A DNA stretch of 64,000 bases from Candidatus Thiodiazotropha sp. (ex Monitilora ramsayi) (GTDB lineage Bacteria; Pseudomonadota; Gammaproteobacteria; Chromatiales; Chromatiaceae), in contig JAHXIP010000002.1 in assembly GCA_025655575.1 (NCBI GenBank), positions 124,001 to 188,000 on the forward strand. The letters run 5' to 3'. The translations under genes and the position numbers were made by a program. Shown here piece by piece: positions 1 through 10,161 of this stretch (the first letter of the stretch is position 1; the number at the start of each line of letters is the position of its first letter). The notes below the pieces were generated by a model. The model did no database searches. It was not told where the DNA came from and saw nothing but the letters and a program-made list of their open reading frames with translations.

Positions 1-427
1 GTGAGGGACCGTAGATATCCGCATCCAGTATGCCTACCTTGGCACCCTCTTCCGCCAGCGCCAGCGCCAGGTTGACGGCAGTCGTGGACTTGCCGACACC
101 GCCTTTGCCGGAGGCCACGGCAATGATGTTCTTGATGTTATCGATCGGCTTCAGTGCCTTCTGCACCGAATGCGCCACAATCTTGCTGGAGATGGCAACC
201 TCGATATCGGTCACACCTTCCACGGCTGATACCTTCTCTTTGACCTTGCTGCTGATCTCATCCATGACGCCCTTGGCCGGGAAGCCAAGCTCAATGGTCA
301 CCTTGACCTTACCCCCATCGATTTCGACACCCTTTACTGTCTTTGCGGTTACCAGGTCCTTTTCCAGATGAGGCTCAACATAGCCTTTGATCGCTTCATT
401 AATCGAGTCTTGTGTCAGTTCAGACAT
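1..427 (-). CDS. apbC: Iron-sulfur cluster carrier protein ApbC/Mrp, N-terminal part (cut by window edge)
   Basis: Only the first 142 residues are present; the gene runs off the left edge. Residues about 5-80 form the DUF59 (MIP18-like) domain and residues 107-115 are the deviant P-loop GKGGVGKST of the Mrp/NBP35 family, followed by the conserved DADIYGPS stretch at the edge. Family members are cytosolic P-loop ATPases that bind an Fe-S cluster and pass it to target proteins. The start is the ATG complementary to 425-427. In E. coli mrp is divergent from and adjacent to metG; here metG also lies nearby in the opposite direction, but an acyltransferase gene has come between them, which supports the identification. 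Confidence 0.93.
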   Translation of the reverse strand, partial: MSELTQDSINEAIKGYVEPHLEKDLVTAKTVKGVEIDGGKVKVTIELGFPAKGVMDEISSKVKEKVSAVEGVTDIEVAISSKIVAHSVQKALKPIDNIKNIIAVASGKGGVGKSTTAVNLALALAEEGAKVGILDADIYGPS

Positions 428-669
428 CGCCAGATACTCCTGCATGGGTCCCTGAGGGAAACCCGTCTTGTTGACTGAAAATCATGGCGGGGGATTCTAC
501 ACGAAAATCATGTCCATATACCAAGGGCTTTGCTGGGTTTTAGCTTTTGTCAGAGATATTCTCATGATTGGCGTGTTTTTTTCACTCCGTGGGGATCAAT
601 TGGTTGATAAATTCCCAAATAGGGTCCGGTGCCAAAGGTCCACACCAGTGGATAGAGTGGCATCGGGAG

Positions 670-2385
670 TCACTCACCGATATATCGTCTTCGCTTTGCA
701 GCCCTCACCTGTTGAATATCCACCAGGATCATACCGTCGGTACAACCGGCAAAAGCAGGATCGACACCGAAATCGAGAAAACAGACACCCCCCGGCTCAC
801 ACAGGTCAGTGTACTGTTTAAAGAGTGTGGGTATTGTCACATCGTAGAGGGAGAGCTGATGTTTCAGCGCTTGTTGGTCCCGTTCGATATCGTTGCCCAC
901 GAAAAGCGTGTCGCACTCATTCTTACTCGACAGGCTGAGCTTGTAGGGAATTCTGGCCTCACCCAGGTAGTGCTGGCAAGCAAAGTAGTGGCGGTAGAAA
1001 TAGACCATCAAATCTCTTGCAGGGCGCGGATAGCGGGCACTGAGACTGACCGGCCCGAAGAGATAGCGAATCTGAGGATTATGTTTGAGATAGGCACCCA
1101 GTCCTTGCCAGAGGTAATCCAACGCCCGCGAACCCCAATAACGAGGCTGTACGAAACTCCGTCCCAATTCAATGGCATCCTCAGCGTAGGCTTCGAAATC
1201 TGTGTCGAACTTAAAGAGTGAATGCGTATAAAGCCCGGCCATACCCTGTTCCCGCAAGATGCTCCCCGCCTCACCCAAGCGATAGGCGCCCGCCACTTCC
1301 AGTTCTGTCTCGTCCCACAAAACCAGATGATGGTAGTGGGCATCATAACTGTCGGTATCCCGACGCTTCCCTGTGCCCTCGCCAACCTTGCGAAAACTCA
1401 GCTCACGCAGGCGACCGATCTCTCGCATAAAGGTGCTGCCCGGCTCCCAGGTCATCAACAGGATCTGCTTTCCATCGCGGGTCTTTCCCAACAGCCGCCC
1501 ATTACTCAACTCCTTCTTGAGAGCCTGTCGTGACTCAGGATGAGCAATGCTCTTCTCGGTGGCAAAGACCCCCGCCTTACGCTGAGAAACCCGGTAGAAG
1601 TGCTTGCGTACCATCCGTACACGAGCCTTGTGACGAATCCCTTCGATGTTGAGATGAGAGGCGGGAATCAGTTCCCCGACCCGAAATCCAATCGTATTCG
1701 AGCGTTGACGGAACATTTCACCCACCAGTAAAAAGGCCGCAACGGGTTTGTATAACATCGAGACTGCATAGAACAGGGGGGAGTTCTTCGCGTCTATGAA
1801 AATAGGCAGTAGCGGCGAAGCCGTACGCCGTACAAACTGCAGGAAACCACTTTTCCAATGCACGTCGCGTACTCCGTTTGGACGCAGACGGGAGACCTCT
1901 CCGGCGGGAAAGACGATTACCAACTCTTCCCGCTCCAAAGCTGCATATACCTGTTTGATACCCTTCCGGTTCGAACCGCCACCCAGATTGTCAACCGGCA
2001 ATAATAGATCACCCAAGGGTTCCAAGGCTGAGAGCAGGTCATTGGCTACCACACGAATATCGGACCTTACCCGGCTGATCATCTGGATCAGACACAGGGC
2101 ATCCAGTGCACCCAGCGGGTGGTTGGCCACTACCACCACCCGGCCGGTTGGTGGAATATTCTCCAGATCCCGGTTGGAGACCAGGTAATCGAGATCGAAG
2201 TACTCCAACACCTTCTCGATGAAATCGAGACCGCGAACCCCATGATTCTCTGCAAGAAACCGATTGACCTCCCGCTCATGGAACAGCATCCGCAACAGCG
2301 TCAGCATCGGCTTGGTCAGAATTCTCGGCTGACTATCGAAGAAATCCGGGAATCGTTGAGTCAGAACCTGTTCGAGATTTAGCAC
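670..2385 (-). CDS. olsF: Bifunctional acyltransferase, OlsF-like (PlsC-type plus GNAT/OlsB-type domains)
   Basis: A 571-residue two-domain protein. The N-terminal part (about 70-280) is a lysophospholipid acyltransferase-like domain with NHPLGALD (His89 to Asp95, an HX5D variant of HX4D) and a FPAGEVSR motif. The C-terminal part (about 310-530) resembles OlsB-type N-acyltransferases of the GNAT fold, with an EVAGAYRLG core. This fusion is characteristic of OlsF, which makes ornithine lipids by acylating ornithine and then the lyso-ornithine lipid; the substrate here is inferred, since related fusions may act on other amino acids. The start is GTG, chosen because GGAG lies 8 nt upstream and the nearby ATG is out of frame. 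It sits alone between mrp and metG, so it looks like an insertion into a conserved neighbourhood. Confidence 0.72.
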   Translation of the reverse strand: MLNLEQVLTQRFPDFFDSQPRILTKPMLTLLRMLFHEREVNRFLAENHGVRGLDFIEKVLEYFDLDYLVSNRDLENIPPTGRVVVVANHPLGALDALCLIQMISRVRSDIRVVANDLLSALEPLGDLLLPVDNLGGGSNRKGIKQVYAALEREELVIVFPAGEVSRLRPNGVRDVHWKSGFLQFVRRTASPLLPIFIDAKNSPLFYAVSMLYKPVAAFLLVGEMFRQRSNTIGFRVGELIPASHLNIEGIRHKARVRMVRKHFYRVSQRKAGVFATEKSIAHPESRQALKKELSNGRLLGKTRDGKQILLMTWEPGSTFMREIGRLRELSFRKVGEGTGKRRDTDSYDAHYHHLVLWDETELEVAGAYRLGEAGSILREQGMAGLYTHSLFKFDTDFEAYAEDAIELGRSFVQPRYWGSRALDYLWQGLGAYLKHNPQIRYLFGPVSLSARYPRPARDLMVYFYRHYFACQHYLGEARIPYKLSLSSKNECDTLFVGNDIERDQQALKHQLSLYDVTIPTLFKQYTDLCEPGGVCFLDFGVDPAFAGCTDGMILVDIQQVRAAKRRRYIGE

Positions 2386-2705
2386 CGCATGTGCTCCAAA
2401 GGAAACTTCGACAGGAGCTTAACGGGTATTTATGACAGTAGATTTACGCCAGTATGAGCGATAGGTTGCCACTAGATGATCGCACGATGACAGATCTGGA
2501 CCGCAATCGGTGCGGCAAGGTCATACCCTAAAATGCGATGTCACACTTTATGTAAGGCGAGACCCTACTGCACTACTGTCCCGATTCAATTAGAGGCCTG
2601 ATTCCCGTTATGGCCTTATGCGTTCATTTGCCGACTTGTTATGCGATAATTCCCGGCTTTCCCGGGGGACAAATCCCTCAGACTCGTAGCCAAGTCGGAC
2701 AGAAG
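2386..2705. other. Divergent intergenic region between olsF and metG
   Basis: 320 bp with no gene. It must hold promoters for both flanking genes. TGCGATAAT at 2642-2650 reads as an extended -10 element for metG, with no convincing -35. A short CCCGG/CCGGG inverted repeat follows at about 2652-2667. Nothing else is recognised. Confidence 0.4.
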
Positions 2706-4760
2706 ATGAACCAGACACCACGCAAGATCCTCATTACCAGTGCCCTACCCTATGCCAATGGTCCCATCCATATCGGCCATCTGGTGGAGTACATCCAGAC
2801 TGATATCTGGACACGTTTTCAGAAGATGCGCGGTCACGAGTGTCACTACGTCTGTGCTGATGATGCCCACGGCACACCGATCATGCTGCGCGCCCGTCAG
2901 GAGGGGATCGAGCCTGAGACCTTAATCGCCCGCGTGGCGGAGGAGCACCAGGCGGACTTCACCGAATTCCGCGTCGACTTCGACAACTACCACTCCACGC
3001 ATTCGCCGGAAAACCAGACTTGCGCCAACACCATCTATGAGCGCAACCGGAATGCCGGCCATATCGCCAAGCGCACCATCACCCAGGCCTACGACCCGGT
3101 GGAGAACATGTTCCTGCCCGACCGCTTTATCAAGGGTACCTGTCCCAATCCCAAGTGCGGCGCCGACGATCAGTATGGCGACAACTGCGAGGTCTGCGGC
3201 TCCAGCTACTCACCGGCAGAGCTGAAGAACCCGGTTTCCGCCATCTCCGGCGCGGTACCGGAGCAGCGCGAATCGGACCACTACTTTTTCAAACTGGCCG
3301 ACTTCGAATCCATGCTCAAGGAGTGGACAGGCGGCGGCCACATCCAGAGCGAGGTGGCCAACAAGCTTGACGAGTGGTTCGAGTCTGGCCTGCAAGAGTG
3401 GGATATCTCCCGCGATGCCCCCTACTTTGGCTTCGAGATCCCCGACCATCCGGGCAAGTACTTCTACGTTTGGCTCGATGCCCCTATCGGCTACATGGCC
3501 AGTTTCCGCAATCTCTGCGACAAAACCGAAGGCCTGGATTTTGACGACTTCTGGGCAGCGGATTCTTCTGCCGAGCTCTACCATTTCATCGGCAAGGACA
3601 TCATCTATTTTCACACGTTGTTCTGGCCAGCCATGCTGCACGGTGCGGGTTTCCGCACGCCCAGCGCAGTCTACGCCCACGGCTTTCTCACTGTGGACGG
3701 CGCCAAGATGTCCAAGTCCCGTGGCACTTTCATCAAGGCACGGACCTATCTGGACCATCTCAACCCGGAATACCTGCGCTACTACTTCGCGGCCAAACTG
3801 GGTTCAGGCGTGGACGATATCGATCTCAACCTGGAAGACTTCGCGGCACGGGTAAACAGCGATCTGGTTGGCAAGGTGGTCAACATCGCCAGCCGTTGTG
3901 CCGGTTTTATCAGCAAGCGCTTTGACGGGAAGCTCTCGGCGCAAGTTTCTGAACAGGCATTGCTCGATGAGTTTATACAGGCTGGAGAGGCCATCGCTGA
4001 ACACTACGAGAAACGTGAGTTCAGTCGTGCAGTACGGGAGATAATGGCCCTGGCCGATCGTGCCAACCAGTACATCGACGAGAAAAAACCCTGGATAGTG
4101 GCCAAAGAAGACGGCAAGGATGCGGAGCTACAGGCAATCTGCAGTAATGGCCTCAACCTCTTCCGTCTGCTGATCGGCTATCTGAGACCAATCCTGCCTG
4201 GTACCGCGGAAGCTGCTGAAGCTTTCCTGCAGATCGAGTCGCTCTCATGGAGTGAACTGGCTACTCCATTGACCGGCCACACCATCGGCAAGTTCAAACC
4301 GCTGATGACCCGTGTCGATCCTAAGCAGATAGAAGCGATGCTGGAACATTCCAAAGAAGACCTGGCTGCACAGGCGCCTGCCACTGTGGTGAAGCCGTCT
4401 GCAGATTCACCGCTGTCCAAAGATCCGATTGCCGAGACCATCCAGTTCGATGATTTCGCCAAACTCGATCTGCGTATTGCTCGCATAGACAAGGCTGAGC
4501 ACGTGGATGGTGCTGACAAGCTACTGCAGCTGACCCTTGATCTGGGCGGTGAGAAACGCAACGTCTTCGCCGGCATCAAATCGGCCTACGCGCCTGGAGA
4601 CCTGGAAGGGAAACTCACGGTGATGGTCGCCAACCTTGCACCGCGCAAGATGCGCTTCGGCATCTCAGAAGGCATGGTGCTGGCGGCCGGGCCAGGCGGC
4701 AAGGACCTCTTCATTCTCAATCCGGATGAGGGGGCGCAACCAGGGATGCGGGTGAAGTAG
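2706..4760 (+). CDS. metG: Methionyl-tRNA synthetase
   Basis: 684 residues, the normal length for the dimeric MetG form. It charges tRNA-Met with methionine in the cytosol. Visible are the class I signature PIHIGHL near residue 20, a zinc-binding knuckle (CPNPKC and CEVC, residues about 144-165), the KMSKS loop in '[12 protein letters not shown]' near residue 336, the anticodon-binding helical region, and a C-terminal EMAP/tRNA-binding domain from about 578 to the end. An upstream in-frame ATG at 2610 would add 32 residues with no family match, so the start MNQTPRK at 2706 is preferred. A short sequence matching residues about 477-498 recurs at 7791-7857. Confidence 0.97.
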   Translation: MNQTPRKILITSALPYANGPIHIGHLVEYIQTDIWTRFQKMRGHECHYVCADDAHGTPIMLRARQEGIEPETLIARVAEEHQADFTEFRVDFDNYHSTHSPENQTCANTIYERNRNAGHIAKRTITQAYDPVENMFLPDRFIKGTCPNPKCGADDQYGDNCEVCGSSYSPAELKNPVSAISGAVPEQRESDHYFFKLADFESMLKEWTGGGHIQSEVANKLDEWFESGLQEWDISRDAPYFGFEIPDHPGKYFYVWLDAPIGYMASFRNLCDKTEGLDFDDFWAADSSAELYHFIGKDIIYFHTLFWPAMLHGAGFRTPSAVYAHGFLTVDGAKMSKSRGTFIKARTYLDHLNPEYLRYYFAAKLGSGVDDIDLNLEDFAARVNSDLVGKVVNIASRCAGFISKRFDGKLSAQVSEQALLDEFIQAGEAIAEHYEKREFSRAVREIMALADRANQYIDEKKPWIVAKEDGKDAELQAICSNGLNLFRLLIGYLRPILPGTAEAAEAFLQIESLSWSELATPLTGHTIGKFKPLMTRVDPKQIEAMLEHSKEDLAAQAPATVVKPSADSPLSKDPIAETIQFDDFAKLDLRIARIDKAEHVDGADKLLQLTLDLGGEKRNVFAGIKSAYAPGDLEGKLTVMVANLAPRKMRFGISEGMVLAAGPGGKDLFILNPDEGAQPGMRVK

Positions 4761-5292
4761 GGGTAAATTCAAGCCGTCTGCGTGTAGGGGGGGTCGCTAT
4801 ATGCGCACACCAGCTCAATACCAACCATCAGGATCGCGGAGACCCTGTTGTTTTCCGCCTCCTCAACCCAATCCCGCCATTATCCGCTCTCCCCATTGAG
4901 CTGCTTTGTATGTTTGACGAATAAGGGGTGTCATGCCACTGACGTGGTGTCACGGATGTTGATCCATCGCAAAAAGCATCTGCAGTCGGTCGATTAATAG
5001 GCTTTTAATTCCTGAACACTAAGTATTCTGAATACACAAAAGTCTTGTCTCCCGATTGAAATATTTGTGACTAAATTCCCATATTTTAATACTGGTAATC
5101 CCTGATAAAGTAATAAACCAACAGGCTCACAGATTTAATTCCCGCAAAAATTTAGGCTTTTTTCACACAAGCGTTTTTGAGCCATTTCCTCAATTTCAGC
5201 ACGAAACAGTCGTCGAAGGCTCAATAACGCGACCGCCACAAGACAGCCGAAGTTGCCTTGTTTCTATAACGAAAATGGTTGAGGCGTGAGTT
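4761..5292. other. Intergenic region between metG and the multiheme cytochrome gene
   Basis: 532 bp without a recognisable gene on either strand. The second half is AT-rich compared with the flanking genes and ends in a leader that probably carries the cytochrome promoter. No riboswitch consensus, tRNA or clear terminator for metG could be made out. Confidence 0.4.
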
Positions 5293-7674
5293 ATGAAAAA
5301 ATTGTCTTCCCGGATATTGTCAATTGCAGTTCTCTGTTTGCTTATCAGCGGCATAGCAACTGCTGCAGAACTCAAGATAGTGAAGGCGCTATGGAAGGCC
5401 GATAGGTCGACTCTTGTTATAGAGGCCACAGCGAGCAAGGGTCAGCGTCTTCTTATTGAAAATGCCTATAATCCTGCCCAAGTACTTGCTGAAGCCAGGC
5501 TGAGAAAGGAGAGTCTCAAGGTCAGGCTCCGCTCGCCCGCGCAGATTCCCTGTCGAGTCAAGGCAACGATTAAAGATACCGTCCAAACAGCGGAACGGGA
5601 TGTCATCGACCGGGCGACAAATAAACCACCGGAGGGATGCTCGCCAAATGGACCAAACGAGCCGCCACCCCCACCTGTCAATCAGGCTCCCACAGCGGAG
5701 GCTGGTGCTGATCAGGTCCACAGCTTGCAGTCCGGTCAGACCAGTCTGACAGTGATACTTGATGCCAGTGGCTCAACTGATCCTGATGGTTCAATTTCCC
5801 AATATATTTGGGATGGCTCACCCAATCCCGAAGATACCGCTGCGCCAAGCATCAGCCTCGGCGAAGGCATTCATGAATACAGCCTTCGGGTCATCGACGA
5901 TCAGGGCATGTCCAGTCTTTCAGACAGCGTACGGATTACTGTGCAGGCGGCACCGACTGAACCCCCTCCACCGACCGAGCCACCTCAGACTGCCGCAGAG
6001 GCTCACGCCACTATCACGGTCTATGAAGGCCCCTCAACCTGTATTGGCTGTCACGAAGACGAGGCAGTGGCAATGCATGGTTCCGTACACTATCAACAAT
6101 CTGGCGACACCATAAACCTGACCAATGATGTCACCCCCTTCAGCAGCAACGGCCTGCCGCGAGCCGGCGAACGTGGTGACGGTGCCATTGGCATCAACAC
6201 CTACTGTGGTTCACATGAAAACTCGCCCCGCTTTACCTGTGCGGGCTGTCATGTGGGCAACGGCCGATTCCCCAGTTCTGAATTGCCCTCGGACGAGACT
6301 GAGCGCAAGGCCGAGCTGAGCAACATTGATTGTCTGATGTGTCATCAAGACAGCTACAAGCGTTTCCCGACTGGCGAGTTCGAACCGCTGGAAATCGTTG
6401 ACATGGGTGCAGATGGAAAACCCGATCCCACGCTGCCCCCAATTGTCAGGACCGGCGCCAAAGGTATTCCTGTGGTTGATCAAAACAGCCTCGACTTCCT
6501 GTTCGAACCAGCCGATACCAATAGCACACTGGTTGGTCTTGGCGGGACGCCTATGATGCAGGATCGCGTGAGTGCGGCACAGAGCGTACATGCGACCACC
6601 AGGAAAGCCTGCCTTAATTGTCATGCCAAAGCCGGCGGCGGTGACGGTACCAAGCGCGGTGATCTCTCTTCGGCCTTGGTCGATCCGGATCCACAGATCG
6701 ATATCCACATGAGCTCTTCTGGTGAGAACCTCAGCTGCGCCGATTGCCACGATGCCGGCGGACACCGGTTAAAGGGACGCGGGCTCGATCTCAGACCCAA
6801 TGACGTACCTGAGCATTTCACCTGTGAGAGCTGCCACGACCAGCCTCATGGTGACTACAGCAATCGGGCAGGGGGCAGCCGTGATAAACATGCCACCCGG
6901 GTTGCCTGTCAAACCTGTCATATTCCAACCTACGCCAAGGGTGTAGCCACGGAAACCAACCGCGACTGGGAAGATCCCCACTTCTCTGCTGCGGCCTGTA
7001 ACGGACGTGGTGGCTGGTTGCCAAGAGAGGACAAGGCATTGAACCTGACGCCTTCTTACCAGTGGTTTGACGGTACCAGTCAAGTCTACGTACTGGGAGA
7101 AAACCTGGCTGACTATCCAATGACCGTTTTGCAAGACGGCAGTGAGGCGATTACCCTCGGTCTGCCCAATGGTTGGGTCAACATGCAGAATGCCAAGATC
7201 TATCCCATGAAGGAACATACCTCCAACTCAGCCGTACATGATGCGACCAATACCCTGATCGCTCATTCGACTTTTGAATTTTTCCGTACCGGCAGTTTCG
7301 ACACCGCGGTGCTAAGTGCCCTGGAGCAGACGGGAAGAAGCGGTGACGGTTACACGGTCAAGAAGATCCATACATTCCAGACCATTAACCATGGCGTTGA
7401 AGACACGTCAGCAGCACTGGATTGTGGATCATGTCACGCAAGTCTCAGCGGTGGACCGCTGCGCATGGATCTGGTGAATGACCTGGGATATGGCCTGAAA
7501 GGAAGTGAGGGCGAAGTCTGTACCCAGTGCCATGAAAACAAAGGTGGTATGAATTTCACTAACCTGCACAAAAAGCATGTCAGTGAAAAAGGGACAGATT
7601 GTTCAACCTGTCATAACTTCACCAGACCGGAACGCGGCCTGAATGGAAACATAGCCAGCTTTATCGATGACTAA
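5293..7674 (+). CDS. Exported decaheme c-type cytochrome with a PKD-like domain
   Basis: 793 residues. It starts with a Sec signal peptide (positively charged MKK, hydrophobic core, cleavage after about residue 24 at ATAAE). Residues about 25-125 form an unassigned domain, about 130-218 a PKD/immunoglobulin-like domain ('DASGSTDPDGSI'), then a Pro/Thr-rich linker. The rest carries ten CXXCH heme c sites, beginning at residues 250, 316, 347, 440, 482, 511, 539, 711, 743 and 770. No transmembrane segment follows the signal, so the mature protein should be periplasmic or surface-exposed. Its role is electron transfer; the partner and any terminal acceptor are unknown. It is monocistronic with its own terminator, and no cytochrome maturation or porin gene is adjacent. 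The long upstream spacer and the metG relic downstream hint that it was inserted here. Confidence 0.88.
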   Translation: MKKLSSRILSIAVLCLLISGIATAAELKIVKALWKADRSTLVIEATASKGQRLLIENAYNPAQVLAEARLRKESLKVRLRSPAQIPCRVKATIKDTVQTAERDVIDRATNKPPEGCSPNGPNEPPPPPVNQAPTAEAGADQVHSLQSGQTSLTVILDASGSTDPDGSISQYIWDGSPNPEDTAAPSISLGEGIHEYSLRVIDDQGMSSLSDSVRITVQAAPTEPPPPTEPPQTAAEAHATITVYEGPSTCIGCHEDEAVAMHGSVHYQQSGDTINLTNDVTPFSSNGLPRAGERGDGAIGINTYCGSHENSPRFTCAGCHVGNGRFPSSELPSDETERKAELSNIDCLMCHQDSYKRFPTGEFEPLEIVDMGADGKPDPTLPPIVRTGAKGIPVVDQNSLDFLFEPADTNSTLVGLGGTPMMQDRVSAAQSVHATTRKACLNCHAKAGGGDGTKRGDLSSALVDPDPQIDIHMSSSGENLSCADCHDAGGHRLKGRGLDLRPNDVPEHFTCESCHDQPHGDYSNRAGGSRDKHATRVACQTCHIPTYAKGVATETNRDWEDPHFSAAACNGRGGWLPREDKALNLTPSYQWFDGTSQVYVLGENLADYPMTVLQDGSEAITLGLPNGWVNMQNAKIYPMKEHTSNSAVHDATNTLIAHSTFEFFRTGSFDTAVLSALEQTGRSGDGYTVKKIHTFQTINHGVEDTSAALDCGSCHASLSGGPLRMDLVNDLGYGLKGSEGEVCTQCHENKGGMNFTNLHKKHVSEKGTDCSTCHNFTRPERGLNGNIASFIDD

Positions 7675-7722
7675 GCGGGAAGTTGGTTAGACAGCAAGGA
7701 CGCTGAATCTGACGCTTGTATT

Positions 7723-7750
7723 AAACCCATCCTTTAAACAGGATGGGTTT
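7723..7750 (+). terminator. Rho-independent terminator after the decaheme cytochrome gene
   Basis: A perfect 10-bp stem, AAACCCATCC (7723-7732) and GGATGGGTTT (7741-7750), encloses an 8-nt loop and is followed by a T-rich run (AATCTTTTCT). It lies about 50 bp past the cytochrome stop codon. Confidence 0.88.
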
Positions 7751-7790
7751 AATCTTTTCTACAGGCTGCGACAAATTGATTACCCGTATT

Positions 7791-7857
7791 GGGCAATCTC
7801 TTTAGCCATGGCCTCAACCTTTTCCGCCTGCTGATCGGCTACCTGTTCTTCAGCCTG
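7791..7857 (+). pseudogene. Relic of a metG coding segment
   Basis: The stretch 7810-7845 encodes [12 protein letters not shown], identical to MetG residues encoded at 4149-4184, with only three differences in 36 nt and all three synonymous. Weaker similarity extends on both sides (a shared Ser two residues before, and LP three residues after). There is no complete gene around it and no ATP-site or KMSKS motif. This is best read as a remnant of a second or former metG, left about 3 kb from the intact gene and on the same strand. Chance is unlikely given synonymous-only changes, but the segment is short. Confidence 0.62.
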
Positions 7858-7928
7858 CCCGTTTTTCCTATGGGAGAGGATTTGGAGTCAGGGGACCTTC
7901 AGAAGACCGAAAGGTCGATGACCTCAAC

Positions 7929-9206
7929 TCAGCCCTTTGCCGCTACCAGCGCCTGCTCGACGTCGGCAATGATGTCATCCACATGCTCGATACCGATGGA
8001 AAGGCGCACCATATCGGCACTGACTCCAGCGGTCTTCAACTCCTCTTCATTGAGTTGACGATGGGTGGTGGAAGCCGGATGGCAGGCCAGGGACTTGGCA
8101 TCACCGATATTGACCAGACGCAGAATCATCTGCAGGGCATCGATAAAGCGGGCGCCGGCTTCGATACCGCCTTCGATACCGAAACTGAGAATGCCCGATG
8201 CCTGGCCTTTAGTGATCTTCTGGCAGCGCTCATAGTGAGGGCTCTCCGGCAGAGCCGCATAGTTGACCCACTTCACCTGGGGTTGCTGCTTGAGATATTC
8301 AGCTACTTTCAGGCTGTTTTCGCAGTGACGTTCCATACGCAGGCCAAGGGTCTCCAGGCCTTGCATGATCAGAAATGCGTTGTGCGGCGACAACGCCGAA
8401 CCGGTATTACGCAGGGGTACTACCCGACAGCGTGCGATGTAGGCCGCCGGACCCAGAGCCTCGGTATAGACCACACCGTGGTAGGAGGGATCGGGCTCGT
8501 TGAGCATAGGAAAGCGCGCTTTGTTAGCCACCCAGTCGAATTTACCCGAATCGACAATGATGCCGCCGACGGAGGTGCCGTGGCCACCGATATACTTGGT
8601 CAGGGAGTGAATCACGATATCGGCGCCATGATCGAAAACGCGGCAGAGATAGGGAGTCGCCACCGTATTGTCGACGATCAGCGGTACCCCATGGCGGTGA
8701 GCGATCTCAGCCAGCTTCTCCAGATCCACTATGTTGCCGGCCGGATTCCCGATCGACTCACAAAAGAGCGCCTTGGTCTTCTCGTCGATCAGACTCTCCA
8801 GCTTCTCATAGTCATCGAAGGAAGCCATGCGCACATCGATACCCTGGCGAGGAAAAGTGTGGGCGAAGAGATTGTAGGTACCGCCGTAGAGCTGACTGGT
8901 ACTGACAATATTGTCACCTGCCATGGCAATACACTGGATGGCATAGGTAATGGCCGACATACCGGAGGCCACCGCCAAGGCGCCGATACCGCCCTCCATC
9001 TCGGTCAGGCGTTGCTCCAACACGGCAGTGGTCGGATTCATGATGCGAGTGTAGATATTACCTGCCACCTTCAGATCAAACAGATCCGCGCCATGCTGGG
9101 TATCGTCAAAGGTATAGGAGGTGGTCTGGTAGATCGGTACCGCAGCCGCCTTGGTGGTGGGTTCCGATGAATAGCCTGCGTGCAACGCCAGGGATTCTAG
9201 TTTCAT
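7929..9206 (-). CDS. metY: O-acetylhomoserine aminocarboxypropyltransferase (sulfhydrylase)
   Basis: 425 residues, a typical MetY length and longer than cystathionine gamma-synthases. It is a cytosolic PLP enzyme of the Cys/Met metabolism family that forms homocysteine from O-acetylhomoserine and sulfide. Visible are the N-terminal 'TTSYTFDDT' and 'YTRIMNPT' motifs that bind PLP phosphate across the dimer, and the Schiff-base lysine in [10 protein letters not shown] at about residue 208. The start [12 protein letters not shown] matches the family. The gene is convergent with the cytochrome gene and stands alone. Related enzymes can use other O-acylated homoserines, so the exact acyl group is inferred. 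Confidence 0.93.
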   Translation of the reverse strand: MKLESLALHAGYSSEPTTKAAAVPIYQTTSYTFDDTQHGADLFDLKVAGNIYTRIMNPTTAVLEQRLTEMEGGIGALAVASGMSAITYAIQCIAMAGDNIVSTSQLYGGTYNLFAHTFPRQGIDVRMASFDDYEKLESLIDEKTKALFCESIGNPAGNIVDLEKLAEIAHRHGVPLIVDNTVATPYLCRVFDHGADIVIHSLTKYIGGHGTSVGGIIVDSGKFDWVANKARFPMLNEPDPSYHGVVYTEALGPAAYIARCRVVPLRNTGSALSPHNAFLIMQGLETLGLRMERHCENSLKVAEYLKQQPQVKWVNYAALPESPHYERCQKITKGQASGILSFGIEGGIEAGARFIDALQMILRLVNIGDAKSLACHPASTTHRQLNEEELKTAGVSADMVRLSIGIEHVDDIIADVEQALVAAKG

Positions 9207-9569
9207 GTTTATGCCTCATCCTCTTGGGTGTCGCTCTCGGGCTCACTCAAAGAAAACCCCGACAGCTTTTGATTTATTATTCAGCGAATATCCGGCATGT
9301 GGCCACAAGCTATGCGGCTGCCGGCATCGGCTCAACCCTATACATGATGACAGGGGTCGGCAAAGACTATCATGGATAGTCAGCTGCGCGGGAGCCCGTC
9401 AGCACCTCTTTTTCTAATCTCCTGCGAGGCGCATTTGCGGCTTATCAATGCCTTCGAGAGGTAACTTGGCGCATAGTAGCTGAGAATATTCCATTACAGA
9501 GACGAGTTGTAAGAGGCTTGGTGGCCGCTTATCCTTAGCGGATTGTGTTTTTTTTAATCTGATTTTTTC
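9207..9569. other. Intergenic region between metY and rsxA
   Basis: 363 bp between divergent genes, expected to hold both promoters. A small hairpin, CCGCT (9525-9529) and AGCGG (9537-9541), precedes a run of eight T at about 9548-9555 just upstream of rsxA. It is too weak to call a terminator or attenuator with confidence. No SAM riboswitch consensus was seen upstream of metY. Confidence 0.35.
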
Positions 9570-10151
9570 ATGCAAGAGTACGCACTAATCCTGATCAGCA
9601 CGGTTCTGGTGAACAACTTCGTCTTGGTGAAGTTCCTGGGGCTGTGTCCTTTCATGGGTGTCTCGCGCAAGCTGGAGACCGCCACCGGTATGGGTTTGGC
9701 GACCACTTTCGTCCTTACCCTCTCCTCCATCTGCTCCTACCTGGTCAATGAATATATGCTGGTGCCATTGGGCATAGAGTACCTGCGCACGATTGCTTTC
9801 ATCCTGGTTATTGCCGTGGTGGTGCAGTTCACCGAGATGGTGATGCACAAGACCAGCCCCATGCTCTATCAGGTTCTCGGTATCTTCCTGCCATTGATCA
9901 CCACCAACTGCGCCGTACTCGGGGTCGCCCTGCTCAATACCCAGGAGCAGCACGGCTTCATCGAGTCGGCACTTTACGGTTTTGGCGCCGCTGCCGGTTT
10001 CTCACTGGTACTGGTGCTTTTCGCCGCTGTACGGGAGAGAGTCGCTGTTGCTGATGTACCGGAACCCCTACAGGGCAATGCCATTGCGTTGATCACTGCC
10101 GGTTTGATGTCGATGGCCTTTATGGGCTTTGCCGGCCTGGTGGCCACATGA
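9570..10151 (+). CDS. rsxA: Rnf/Rsx electron transport complex subunit A
   Basis: 193 residues with six predicted membrane helices, typical for RnfA. The sequence contains the conserved N-terminal '[19 protein letters not shown]' and the central '[12 protein letters not shown]' stretches. RnfA and RnfE are paralogous inner-membrane subunits related to NqrE and NqrD that form the ion path of the ferredoxin:NAD+ oxidoreductase and hold a membrane Fe-S cluster. It is the first gene of the six-gene rsx operon; rsxB follows after 10 bp. In E. coli the same complex keeps SoxR reduced; in many respiring bacteria it exchanges electrons between NADH and ferredoxin. Confidence 0.97.
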   Translation: MQEYALILISTVLVNNFVLVKFLGLCPFMGVSRKLETATGMGLATTFVLTLSSICSYLVNEYMLVPLGIEYLRTIAFILVIAVVVQFTEMVMHKTSPMLYQVLGIFLPLITTNCAVLGVALLNTQEQHGFIESALYGFGAAAGFSLVLVLFAAVRERVAVADVPEPLQGNAIALITAGLMSMAFMGFAGLVAT

Positions 10152-10161
10152 GCGTGATGTC

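Noticed and set aside
468..1221. Open frames on the plus strand opposite the 3' half of olsF.
   Set aside because: They mirror the acyltransferase codons and show no motif of their own.
5190..5292. Possible riboswitch leader upstream of the decaheme cytochrome.
   Set aside because: GEMM-type leaders control some cytochromes, but no consensus core (ACGCAAAGCC) is present here.
7983..9170. A 395-codon open frame antisense to metY.
   Set aside because: metY has full family motifs on the other strand; the antisense frame is a codon-bias shadow without recognisable domains.
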